Shown here: positions 47,052 to 58,926 of the stretch, in pieces | How the letters are laid out: each line of letters begins with the position of its first letter | Numbering within the stretch: position 1 is the first letter of the stretch | Assembly: GCF_030704535.1 (NCBI RefSeq) | Contig: NC_081808.1 | Location: 22,509,501-22,573,500, forward strand | Source of the DNA: Vitis vinifera | Lineage: Eukaryota > Streptophyta > Magnoliopsida > Vitales > Vitaceae | Reading direction: 5' to 3' | DNA length: 64,000 bases | Translations under genes and position numbers: made by a program | Notes under the pieces: model-generated | Seen by the model: the letters and a program-made list of their open reading frames with translations, nothing else | Databases searched by the model: none | What the model was told of the DNA's origin: nothing

Positions 47052-47240
47052 TTAGTTAAAACCGTAATTGGCAACTACGGCTTCATATTTGAACTAAAAC
47101 CGTACTTGGTAACTGCGACTTCATTTTTTAACTAAAGTCGCAGTTGACAACTGCGGTTTCATTTTTGAACTAAAGTCACAGTTGGCAACTGCGACTTCAT
47201 TTTTAAACTAAAGTCGTAGTTGCCAACTGAGGTTTTAATT
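47052..47240. repeat. Palindromic minisatellite, about 37-38 bp x 5
   Basis: Units of the form aactaaagtcgcagttggcA then actgcgacttcattttt, each centred on the near-palindrome GCAGTTGGCAACTGC. Further units lie inverted at 48,966-49,044 near the other end, so the array is part of an extended inverted repeat of the MULE. Confidence 0.8.
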
Positions 47241-47506
47241 AATTTTTTTTTAAATTTAATTAAAAATTATTAAATTACAATTTATGATTGAAATTTTAAA
47301 ATATACTTAAATAATAAATTATTTATATTTAAATTTAAAAATCTAGTTACACATAGGTTCCATGTGAAATTATATATGTTTTTTATTTTCCACCATATTA
47401 ATGTTTAGTGGATATTTTTTGTGACTTTAATTAAACTATTAAAAATTACATTTTGTAGTAGACTTTTTGTAATTAATTTCATTAACTAATTTTGTAAAAA
47501 AATCTA

Positions 47507-48960
47507 TATATGATAACTACGGCTTAAGAGTATACTATTATTTCGACAAAGATAAATTTGTCATAATATAAATAAATTAATATTTTAAAAAACAAACAAT
47601 TAAATATTTTAAATTAATAAATTATACAATTTTATATATTATTTATATGTTATATAAGTTTATTATTTTAAGATTATTAATTTATTAATAAATAAAACAT
47701 TCATTTATAATATCTTCTATTTATTAATTTATGTTTATTGAACTAATACTAGATTCTTAAGTTTAAATATAAATAATTTATTATTAAAGTATATATTTTT
47801 AATTTCAATAATAAATTATAATTTAATAGTTTTTAATTAAATTTGAAAGAAAAAAAAATTATAATTGAAATCTTAGTTACCAATTACGACTTAAAAGTAT
47901 ACTATTATTTTGATAAAGATAAATTTATCATAATACAAATAAATTAATATCTTAAAAAACAACAAATTAAATATCTTAAATTAATAAATTATACAATTTT
48001 ATATATTATTTATATGCTATATAAGTTTATTATTTTAAGATTATTAATTTATTAATAAATAAAATATTCATTTATAATATCTTTTATTTATCAATTTATG
48101 TTTGTTGAAGTAATATTAGATTTTTAAGTTTAAATATAAATAATTTATTATTTAAGTATATTTTTAAAATTTCAATCATAAATTATAATTTAATAGTTTT
48201 TAATTAAATTTGAAAGTAAAAAAAATTATAATTGAAATCTCAGTTATCAACTACGACTTAAAAGTATACTATTATTTCGATAAAGATAAATTTATCATAA
48301 TACAAATAAATTAATATCTTAAAAAACAACAAATTAAATATTTTAAATTAATAAATTGTACAATTTTATATATTATTTATATGTTATATAAGTTTATTAT
48401 TTTAAGATTATTAATTTATTAATAAATAAAATATTCATTTATAATATCTTTTATTTATCAATTTATGTTTGTTGAAGTAATATTAGATTTTTAAATTTAA
48501 ATATAAATAATTTATTATTTAAATATATTTTTAAAATTTCAATCATAAATTTTAATTTAATAGTTTTTAATTAAATTTGAAAGTAAAAAAAAAATTATAA
48601 TTGAAATCTCAGTTATCAACTACAGCTTAAAAGTATATTATTATTTCAATAAAGATAAATTTATCATAATACAAATAAATTAATATCTTAAAAAACAACA
48701 AATTAGATATTTTAAATTAATAAATTATATAATTTTATATATTATTTATATGTTATATAAGTTTATTATTTTAAGATTATTAATTTATTAATAAATAAAA
48801 TATTCATTTATAATATCTTCTATTTATCAATTTATGTTTGTTAAAGTAATATTAGATTTTTAAATTTAAATATAAATAATTTATTATTTAAATATATTTT
48901 TTAAATTTCAATCATAAATTGTAATTTAATAAATTTTAATTAAATTTTAAATTTAAAAAA
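47507..48960. repeat. Internal tandem array, four units of about 367 bp
   Basis: The word gataaattt stands at 47,551, 47,918, 48,285 and 48,654 (spacings 367, 367, 369). Each unit starts near a gttatcaactacgacttaaa-type segment that resembles a decayed minisatellite unit. Very AT-rich; no coding. Confidence 0.88.
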
Positions 48961-49043
48961 AAATTAACTAAAGCCTCAGTTGGTAACTACAGTTTTAGTT
49001 CAAAAATGAAGCCGCAGTTGGCAACTGTGACTTTAACTAAAAT

Positions 49044-49107
<64 letters not shown>

Positions 49108-49220
49108 AATGACACTACATGGCACCAAAAAGACCAATTTAAACATAAGTTTCGAAAGGTGGTTAGATATTACAATTTTTTTTTTAAATGGGTCATTTTG
49201 ACCCAAAACTTGTGTTATTG

Positions 49221-49771
49221 ACTTACTTACTTATTGGTATATATCAAATTGAGGACCATTGATTTTTAGGTGTTTGAAATTTAAGCCCATAAAGAGGTAG
49301 GTTGACATCATTGCAAAACAGATCACGGGAAATTGTGAAAGAGCTTATGAAGCAAGTAAGAGAAACCAGTCTGGCTTAGAGGTAAAAGATGAAATTGCTA
49401 GCAAGTGAATTTTGTTGAAATTGCTGTCAATTTCAAAAAGGGAGATGACTTTTTAAGCCCGACTCATCTTTCCATAAAAAAGTAATGGGACATTTTTGCT
49501 TTCATATTTTGGCCTCATCTATCTTATACCAGTATAAAATGAAAATATATCTATCAATCAGATCAAAGTTAAATGCTGATACAATTAACATAACATGTTA
49601 TGGCCACCACGCGAAATTGTTCATTGATTACAAAACAAGAAGGGAAAGAAAGAAAGCAAATCAAATCAAACCCCACCCACCTGTGATATTTTTGGCGTGT
49701 GTGAGAGGCGGCAAAGATTAGCGGATACTCAAAGGTCAAGTTGAGCGTCTAAATAAATAAACAAATAAGAT
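49221..49771. other. Upstream region of SSL-6
   Basis: 49,221-49,440 holds a relic segment (gaagcaagtaagagaaacca) lost on the SSL-4 side; 49,456-49,740 repeats 38,095-38,390. No gene. Confidence 0.6.
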
Positions 49772-49781
49772 TTTTATATGC
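49772..49781 (+). promoter_or_regulatory. TATA-like element of SSL-6
   Basis: TTTTATATGC, 118 bp before the start codon, conserved in all four subfamily B copies. Confidence 0.45.
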
Positions 49782-49889
49782 TCTTGTTTTTTAAATCAAG
49801 CAGGTTTGCCCTCTCCACTGCTTTACTCCTAGAGGTTGCTGGTCCGTTTTCATCTTCTTCTTATTCTGTCATTAAGCTCGTCACCACCA

Positions 49890-52069
49890 ATGGCAGACTC
49901 AACGCCTTCTCAGAGTAGCATGGCTCGGAGAAGCTCATCGTGGCCTTTGGGTCTTCTCACTTTGATCTTGGCTCCAGTTGCAGCAGCCATGCTTCTCTAC
50001 CAACTCGACCCCTATGACCCAGCTCCTGTCCCCATCCACGAGTTTTCACAGCAACCCATGGTCGTGCCCAAGCTCAACCCTCGCATGCTACAAGGATCGG
50101 AGATGATTGGGGTTGGGAAGCTTTTGAGTCCAGAGGACATTGCCTATCATCCCGACTCACACCTCATCTACACCGGTTGTGATGATGGCTGGGTCAAGCG
50201 AATCACCTTGAACGATTCCATGGTACAGAACTGGGCTTTCACCGGAGGACGACCCCTCGGAGTGGCTCTCGGCCGCCACGGTCAGCTTGTTGTCGCTGAT
50301 GCAGAAAAGGTCGGTAAATGATTTTCCTGTTTCCCATTTACTTTTCTTAGCAATATATTCACTTCCAAAGTTAATTCCATAGTTTAGCGATCCCGCCCCC
50401 AACTCTAGCGGAGAAGCACCCTCTATCCACTTTCCCTTTTCCGGTCCGGAGGAATATCTAACCGTCCAACCGGCCGTTAGATCGCAGAACTGGACAAACT
50501 GCCTGGTTTTGCACTCCCATCCATTATTTAATATTTTACACAGCGATAAATTCTGATTTTATTTAATTAAGAAAGATTGTAAAAGAAAAAAATAAAAAAA
50601 ATCATAGTCATACTCACGTGTCACGACAAACGAATAGCAGAAAATGAAGCACACACGTCGGCACAAACAAGGTCCACCTGCCCTTCATAGATTGACTGAT
50701 TGATATACAGAAGCCTACGCATCCCTCCCCTTTGGCCCACCAACTAATAATAAATTAATAATTAATAATTCACTGTTGACCGAGTTGAATTTGATATGCC
50801 TAATAAAAAATAGTAATTTACAGTATCTTGTTAAATAAGTACGTTTGTAGTAAATTTCGTTAAGAAAATGATCACATGTGGCAGGGTCTATTGGAGGTAA
50901 CTGCAGACGGTATGGTGAAGACGTTGACCGATGAGGCTGAGGGTCTAAAATTCAAACTAACTGATGGTGTGGATGTGGCGGTTGATGGCATGATTTATTT
51001 TACAGATGCTTCCTATAAATATGGCTTGAAAGAGCATATTCAGGACATTTTAGAGGGTAGGCCCCATGGTAGACTAATGAGTTTTGACCCATCAACTAAA
51101 GAGACCAAAGTGCTGGTTCGTGACCTGTTCTTCGCTAATGGAGTTGTCGTCTCACCTGATCAAAATTCTGTGATAGTATGTGAAAGTGTCATGTACGTTT
51201 CTCACTCACTTTCTAAAGGTTTATTATCGAAGAGAATTTATACTAAATTTATGTTAATTTCATTCGTATTTCATGAACTCTTTATTTTTTATGTTTAAAA
51301 CGTAATTGTAAATTAAGGCGAGTAAGAGTCATTTTAATTACATAGAGGGTATTAAAGAGTTCTTAGTATAGGGAGAGGTGGGCGCTCCCCTGCCTTTGAG
51401 CCAATCGAATGATTTTCGTTTTACGAAAATAACAAAAACCACCATCTTAATAAAATATTTAAAATAAGACTTATACAAATATCTAAAATGAGTTTCACAT
51501 ATACAATGTGAATCTAATTTAATTAAAATCATTACTCTATGTGAAATAATTTATAATTACAGGAGAAGGTGCTTAAAATACCACATACAAGGTGAAAGAA
51601 AAGGATCGGTGGACAAGTTCATCGATAATTTACCGGGTCCACCTGACAATATCCTATACGATGGCGAAGAACATTATTGGATTGCATTGCCTATGGTAAT
51701 TCAATTCTTACATTTTATATTAGATTAGTGTTAATTCAATCTAAATGTTACGGTATAGTGTGACACCTTTGAAACATTGCATTTTGGCAGGGAAACTCAT
51801 TGGCTTGGGATTTGGCATTGAAATATCCTTGGATCCGAAAGGTTGTGGCAATCATGGAGAGGTACAAAGTAAGGCCTCATATAGAGAAAAATGGAGGGGT
51901 TTTGGCTGTTGATTTGGAAGGAAAACCAACTGCATATTATTATGATCCTAGTTTGTCAGAGGTTACAAGTGGTGTGAAGATTGGGAATTATTTATATTGC
52001 GGTTCCATTACAAAACCATACATGATCCGCCTCGATCTTCATCAACATGCTGCGCGTGCCACCATGTGA
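49890..52069 (+). CDS. SSL-6: strictosidine synthase-like membrane protein, subfamily B, intact
   Basis: Exons 49,890-50,309, 50,885-51,192, 51,563-51,695 and 51,791-52,069; 379 aa. Near-twin of SSL-4: differences include SSMARRSS for [17 protein letters not shown] for [16 protein letters not shown] for KGSMDKF and [10 protein letters not shown] for [10 protein letters not shown]. The Gly-to-Glu change in the otherwise invariant GEGHYWI motif is the only one that touches a conserved spot. Introns 1-3 are also nearly identical to those of SSL-4, so the split is recent or the pair is being homogenised by gene conversion. Same anchor and propeller motifs as its relatives. Confidence 0.92.
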
Positions 52070-53000
52070 CTGAGCGAGTGGCCCTTGTTGAAATCATGGA
52101 GATGCAAAGAAAAAGCTTTAATTAAGGAAAGTCGGCATGCAGTTTTTAGAAGATGGTCCTAATAACAATGGAGGAAGACTATGGTATGACACGGATCAGC
52201 TACCAAAGTCCCTCATAGAAATGTTGTGTGGGGTTGAATTGATTGTAAATCCTATGAATTGCAATGGTTGATTGGGTGCAAATCGTATGATAGGGTCCAT
52301 CCCAAAGTTCATGCAAACAGATTTAATATTTAGGTCTTGACTTTAAGGAAACAGGCACTTGCTAACAATCATAAAGATCTTCATTCGCACTGACTTCCCT
52401 GTTAGAGCTTGTTGCCTAACCTCATGGAGTGAGCTTGAAGTATACAGCTAAAATTTCATCCCTTAAAAGATGTTTCTATTATTTAATAACTTAATTTAAG
52501 TCATTACATATATTAAAGATAAAATAATTTATTATCATAATTTAACTGAAAAATAACTTTAAATATTAAGTTAAAATAGTTAAATTATTTTTAATCTCAA
52601 ATATCTTTTGTCTTATATGAAAATATATTATATTATTATGACTTTATATTCAAATTTCATCTTTTATAGTAAATTTTTTTGTAGTTATTTTATGCATCCA
52701 TAATACTTTAAATATGAATATTTAATAAAATAAATTTATTACTTAAAATGGATAAAAATATAATTATATATAAAAACTAATGAGGGTAAATATGTCAACT
52801 TGATGATTTTAAATAAATTTTATCAAATAATCTTAAAATAAAAATTAAGTGATAAACTTTAAGTCAATAATTTAATTTAAAATTAATTTAAATTATTAAA
52901 TATTAAATATTAAATTTTACCAAATACCTACTTAATAATAAACCAGAAGAATGCATTCCATAGGTCAAGTTGAGCGTCTAAATAAATAAACAAATAAGAT
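52070..53000. other. SSL-6 to SSL-7 spacer
   Basis: AT-rich, no gene; parallel to 40,820-41,883. Confidence 0.6.
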
Positions 53001-53010
53001 TTTTATATGC
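53001..53010 (+). promoter_or_regulatory. TATA-like element of SSL-7
   Basis: TTTTATATGC, 108 bp before the start codon; same as SSL-5. Confidence 0.4.
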
Positions 53011-53108
53011 TCTTATTTTTTAAATCAAGCAGGTTTGCCCTCTTCATTACTTTACTCCTACACGTTGCTACTCCGTTTTATTCTTCTTCTTCTTCTTTTG
53101 CACCACCA

Positions 53109-55195
53109 ATGGCAGACCCAACGCCTTCTCAGAGTAGCATGGCTCGGAGAAGCTCATCGTGGCCTTTGGGTCTTCTCACTTTGATCTTGGCTCCAGTTGC
53201 AGCAGCCATGCTTCTCTACCAACTCGACCCCTATGACCCAGCTCCTGTCCCCATCCACGAGTTTTCACAGCAACCCATGGTCGTGCCCAAGCTCAACTCT
53301 CGTATGCTACAAGGATCGGAGATGATTGGGGTTGGGAAGCTTTTGGGTCCAGAGGACATTGCCTACCATCCCGACTCACACCTCATCTACACCGGTTGTG
53401 CTGATGGCTGGGTCAAGCGAGTCACCTTGAACGATTCCGTGGTGCAGAACTGGGCTTTCACCGGAGGACGACCCCTCGGCGTCGCTCTCGGCCGCCACGG
53501 TCAGCTGATCGTCGCTGATGCCGAAAAGGTAAGTAGATGATTTTCTGTTTCCCGTTTACTTTGACTGTTTTTTTCATTTTTATTTTTTGTTTTCTTTAAA
53601 AAAAAAAACATATTAATTTCTCTTAGAAAATATTAAAAAAAGCAACAATTTTTGTCATTTTAAAATTTTAATTAAATTAATTACACTCTATTCATTCTTT
53701 AATATTTTACACAGCGATAACTTCTAATTTCATTTTAATTAATAATTAACAATATTTTGATAAAACAAAAAATAAGGGAAAATACTTTGCTATTTTTTAT
53801 TTTATTATCTTTTAATACGTGAATTTTCTATTTTAAAATTAATTATCACTTCCAAGGAGATTGTGAAAGGATGTTGAAAATAATATTTTTGAAAATTAAA
53901 TTATGAAAACAATATTTAGGTTTAAAATAATTGGAGCAATTAAAATCTAAGCTCAAATTTCTATCAAACTTTGTTGACCAAAAATAAATACAATAGTAGT
54001 AAATTTCGTTAAGAAAATGATCACACGTGGCAGGGTCTATTGGAGGTAACTACAGATGGTATGGTGAAGACGTTGACCGATGAGGCTGAGGGTATAAAAT
54101 TCAAACTAACCGACGGTGTGGATGTCGCGGTTGATGGCGTGATTTATTTTACGGATGCTTCCTATAAATATAGCTTGAAAGAATACATTTGGGACATTTT
54201 TTAGAGGGTAGGCCCCATGGTAGACTAATGAGTTTTGACCCATCAACTAAAGAGACCAAAGTGCTGGTTCGGGACCTGTTCTTCGCTAATGGAGTTATCG
54301 TCTCACCCGATCAAAATTCCGTGATATTCTGTGAAAGTGTCATGTACGTTTCTCACTCACTTCCTAAAGTCTTTTTATAGAAGAGAATTTATATCAAAGT
54401 CGTGTTTTTTATGTTTAAAACCTAATTGTGAATTAAGGTCAATAGGAGTCGTTCCAATTGAGTAGAGGGTACTACAGAGTTCTTAGTATCAAGTGAGGTG
54501 GGCGCTCCCCCGACTATAAGTCAAGCCAATGATTTTCGTTTTATGGAAGCAATTAAAACCACCATCTTGCTAAAATATTTAAACTAAGACTTTTACAAAC
54601 ATTTAAAATGAGTTTCGCATATACAATGTGAAACTAATTTAATTTTTTATAAAATCATTATCTTATGTGAAATGATTTATGATTGCAGGAAAATGTGCTT
54701 AAAATATTACATACAAGGTGAAAGAAAAGGATCCATGGATAAGTTCATCGATAATTTATCGGGTACACCTGATAATATTCTATATGATGGCGAAGGACAT
54801 TATTGGATTGCATTACCCATGGTAATTGAAGTCTTGTATTTTATATTAGATTGGTGCTATTACTATGGTCTAATGGTATAGTGTGATACCTTTGAAACAT
54901 TGCACAAATTTGGCAGGGAAACTCATTGGCTTGGGATTTGGCATTGAAATATCCTTGGATCCGGAAGGTTGTGGCAATCATGGAAAGGTACAAAGTAAGG
55001 CCTCATATGGAGAAAAATGGAGGGGTTTTGGTTGTTGATTTGGAAGGAAATCCAACTGCATATTATTATGATCTTGGTTTGTCAGAGGTTACAAGTGGAG
55101 TGAAGATTGGAAATCATTTATATTGCGGTTCTATTACCACACGCTACATGATCCGACTTGATATTCATCAACATGCTGCGCGTGCCACCATGTGA
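53109..55195 (+). pseudogene. SSL-7: strictosidine synthase-like, subfamily B, frameshifted in exon 2
   Basis: Exons 53,109-53,528, 54,034-54,343, 54,689-54,821 and 54,917-55,195, with good splice sites (donor gtaagt after exon 1). Exon 2 is 310 nt instead of the 308 found in every other copy, because the T run in GACATTTTTTAG has two extra bases. The frame meets TAG at 54,202. Upstream and downstream parts are otherwise open, and exons 3-4 keep [15 protein letters not shown] and HYWIALPM. Exon 4 has some unusual changes (ITTRYMIRLDIHQH, GNPTAYYYDLG), which fits relaxed selection. A run-length sequencing or assembly error cannot be excluded. If real, only a truncated 194-aa product remains. 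Confidence 0.85.
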
Positions 55196-56954
55196 CTGAG
55201 CGAGTGGCCCTTGTAGAAATCATGGAGATGCAAAGAAAAAGCTCTAAATTAAGCAGAAACAGCACGCAGTTTATAAAAGATGGTCTTAATAACAATGGGG
55301 GAAAACTATGGTATGACCAGTGTCAGCTACCAGAGTCTCTCAGAGAAATGTTGGTTGGGGCTAAATTGATTGTAAATCCTATGAATTGTTATCGTTGATT
55401 TGCTACAAATCGTATGATAGTTGTTACAAATCATTTTCAGAGTAAAAATCCCATAAATGTCATTAAAGAATGCATTTGACAGTGATTATAGGAAGTGTTT
55501 TTAATATTTTTAATATTTGAATGATGAAAATTTTCAAGTATTATAAAGGTTAGCAACAATTTTTAAAATCACTACCAAACGCACTCTAAATATAGCAATA
55601 TCCCTCACATCGGAGGGTTCATCCAGAGTAAATACAAATAGATTTAATATTTAGGTCTTGATTTTAAGGAAAAAGGCACTTGGCGACAATCATATAGATC
55701 TTCCTCTGTATTGACCTTTCTATCAGAGCTTGTTGCCTAATATTTTATATTCACATTTCATCTTTTATTGTAAATCTTTTTGTAGTTATCTTATGTATTT
55801 ATAATATTTTAAATAAGAATATTTAACAAGTAAATTTATTGCTTAAAATTAATAAAAATATAATTATTTATAAAAATTAATGAAGGCAAATATATCAATT
55901 TGATGATTTTAAGTTAATTTTATTTGATAACCTTAATACTTAAAAGTAAAAATTAAATAATAAATTTTAAGTCAATAACTTCAAAATAATTTAATTTAAA
56001 GTTAACTTAAATTATTAAGTAATAAATATTAAATTTTACCAAATACCTACTTAATAATAAACTAGAACAATGCATTCCATATTTAACAAAAAACAAAGCT
56101 TATTGAAATTGAAAATCTTTAAAATTTCAGGTCCTAAAAGTTAACATGAGAAAGAAAGGGGCATGTGTACATTCCAAGGGGACGATTTAAAGCAGTCAAT
56201 AAGGGAACGGATAGGACTCTTGACTGTCTACCCAAAATGGCAAGGTCTCGTTGTTATTTACTAAACCATGTGATATAATATGATGAATATTAGAACTTAG
56301 TGGAGGCCACACTCATAATTATGATGTCATATCTTACCCTTAAATCAAAGAATTCATAAGTATTACCTAATGGAGCATTAATAAGTATAGGTGGTCAATA
56401 TTCTTTGTTGTATCAAAAAACTTAAGCTAAATTATGTCGTAACTTTGGCCAAGAAAAATCAAAGAAGAGCTACTTTGACTTTATTAGTATTTTGGGTATC
56501 TTCCTTAGACACTGGCTTATGAAAGTCATCAATATAGGTCAAATGAATTGTTGTTACTTAAATCCTAAAGCGAAAATAGTATGTGAATTTGATTTTTATG
56601 GAATGAAATTAGATAAAAGAACACTAAATTAATGATGGTGCAAATATTGATTTTTGTTTCAAATGATTCAAGTTTAGGGCTCTTCACAATCTAATCTAAG
56701 GTTAGAAGTAAAAGAGAACAGGAGTTTCTTAACTAGGATGATCTTAGGGCTTTGGAATCCTTGGTTGCTCTCAATCAATCTGAGCTCTATAACTTAGAAT
56801 TGCATTTGAAACTTGTTTTTTCCTTTTTAAAATAGATCCTTAAATACCATTAAGTGAATGAGATTGATTGTCGATCAAGTTTTAACTTTTTAACCCTTTC
56901 TATTCCTTGTAACTTTGTCTTAGGATAAATAATGATACAAAAGACCGTAATTAA
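55196..56954. other. SSL-7 3' flank and intergenic DNA
   Basis: 55,196-56,060 follows the SSL-4/SSL-6 downstream sequence with indels. 56,060-56,954 is unrelated, AT-rich, with no ORF or repeat I can name. Confidence 0.5.
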
Positions 56955-57549
56955 TATTGTGCCACCAAGCCACATTGCTATTTACAATATGTTACGTATG
57001 CATTATATATATACATATAAATTATATAAACATAAATTAATTTATATTTTTAATTAAAATAATTCAATTAATTTTAATTATTATGTATTTTGTATCATAA
57101 TTAAATATAAAATAATCAACATTTTAAAATTAAAAATACTTAGACATATATCATCATTTATTTTATATCATTTAATATAATTGAAATAAATGGATTATAA
57201 TTTCAATATTAAATATATTTTAAAATTAAATATATTATAATCAAATATTATGATATTATTGTTGAATAATATTTAATAATAATGTATACTTATAAAATTC
57301 ATATTTTTTACTAACCATGCGATATTATTATGAAATATAATAAATTATATCATATACATATTTCATTTTTTTTTTATAAAACAACTTTAAAATGTCTATT
57401 ATTATTTATTATATTATTTTTAGAGTTTTTCTCAACATTTTCATGAGTTTGATTCATTTTGGATCCACCGATATTTTATGTCAAATATCTGGTGATATAT
57501 CGGTAAAATCGAAGTACCGATATGTCCGTGATTATCGATATTTTCATCC
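56955..57549. mobile_element. 5'-truncated copy of the gatatatcgg MULE family
   Basis: The right end, accgatatgtccgtgattat followed by cgatattttcatcc, matches the end of the 20,494-21,455 element, as does the AT-rich body before it (tatcatcatttattttatat). The left end is missing. It abuts the Athila-like fossil. Confidence 0.65.
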
Positions 57550-58450
57550 TTAATTTCAAGGATGAATGGTTTGTGAAGATTACTCTTGATGTCCGTATAG
57601 GATAGTTCTTGACTTTGTCAAGTGTGAATACCATTACAAGGAGTTCCATTTCGATGATTGTGTAATTCCTTTGAGCATCATTGAGGGTCTTGTAGGTGTA
57701 GTACGCCATATATGGCTTACCATCCTCCATTTGACCTAGTACAACTCTCATTGCATAACCATTAGCATCACACATCAAGTTAAATGAAAAAGACCAATTA
57801 GGAGGTCGCACGATTGGTGTGGTGGTGAGGAGTGACTTCAGCCTCTCGAAGGCCTCCTAACATGCCTTACTCCATACAAATTATGCATCCTTAAGGAATA
57901 AAGTTCATAAGGGTCAAGAGATTTTTGAAAAGTCTTGTATGAACCTCCTATAGAAACCCATTTGCCCCAAAAATTGTGGTAGCTTTGAGATGAGCTCAAT
58001 TTTTGTTGGATCTACCTTAATGCCCTCTTTGTAAATGATATGGTCAAGTACTACCCTTAAGGTTGCCATGAAGTGACACTCCCCCAATTTAGGTCCAAGT
58101 CCTTCCCAATCCACCTATTCAAAACTTTCTAAATATTTTGAAGTCACTAATCAAAGGTCTTCCCATAAACAATCAGATCATCCATGAAAACTTCCATGGT
58201 CTTTTCTACCATGTCATTGAAGTTGCTAAACATTAACGCATTGCAAAAACTAAAAGGCATGTACCTATAACATAGGTACCAAAAGAGCAAGTGCCATCCA
58301 AGAAGCAATAATAATCTTGTCTAGCTACCCTCTCCAAAACCTGATCTAAAAAGGGTAGTGGGAAGTGATCTTTCTTGATGGCTGAAAGTGAAATGTTTAT
58401 CATCCATAAAACAACCTTATTTAAATCATTGAGAAGTGAAAATAACAAAT
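57550..58450 (-). mobile_element. Athila-like Ty3/gypsy fossil, pol remnant
   Basis: On the - strand, reverse transcriptase (about 58,450-57,920; KKDHFPLPFLDQVLERVA) is followed by RNase H (about 57,810-57,550; LNDAQRNYT). Wording is of the Athila group. No gag, integrase or LTR is attached. Broken, with at least four or five interruptions; old. Confidence 0.8.
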
Positions 58451-58926
58451 AAGAATGAGATGAGAAGTATTTAATAAAATTCCAAACTCATGGTGGTTGA
58501 ATGCATTTAGTTCAAACCTTAGGGAGGTGAGTGAAATTTACCCTTTAAACTATTAAATGTATTACTATCTTTATAATTTTTGTATATTAGATGATAAATA
58601 AATAATAATCACCAATAAGATAAAGAACATGTATAAATGGTAGTAGATATATCAACTTTTGTGATGGTATGGAGTAATGAGATTAAAATTGTTGAAAGGT
58701 TTCCAAGTCTAGCTTATAAATATGCTCATGTACACCATCCAAAGGGGCAACTTCAAATTAAGGCAGTTAGATGTTTAGAGAAATTCTTGGATGGTCCAAT
58801 ATCACAAGTTTCATTCTATCAGTCACCTAAAACTAATTATGATCACCAAAAGTTGATTCATTTCTTTTACATTTTATTGGAAGTAAGAACAAATTTTACT
58901 GATGTTGTTTTACAATTTTCCTCCCC
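58451..58926. other. 3' flank of the AAE gene
   Basis: AT-rich between the Athila-like fossil and the stop codon of the AAE gene. An open + frame here is antisense or chance. It probably includes the 3' UTR; no poly(A) signal was singled out. Confidence 0.5.

Larger units (their letters stand above)
46918..49211. mobile_element. Non-autonomous MULE, 2.29 kb, with long TIRs
   Basis: Flanked by GGGTTATTG (46,909-46,917) and GTGTTATTG (49,212-49,220), a 9-bp duplication with one difference. The terminal inverted repeats open AGTTTTGGGTCAAAATG and stay similar for about 120 bp (aatctaaccac, cgaaacttatgttt, ggtgccatgta). Next comes a palindromic minisatellite, then four 367-bp repeats. A TA array lies inside the right end at 49,048-49,104. 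No transposase frame. It is absent from the paired place before SSL-4. Confidence 0.82.

Noticed and set aside
47507-48960. Regular repeats that might suggest a CRISPR or a satellite
   Set aside because: The units are 367 bp, contiguous without spacers, and lie inside a MULE of a plant genome.
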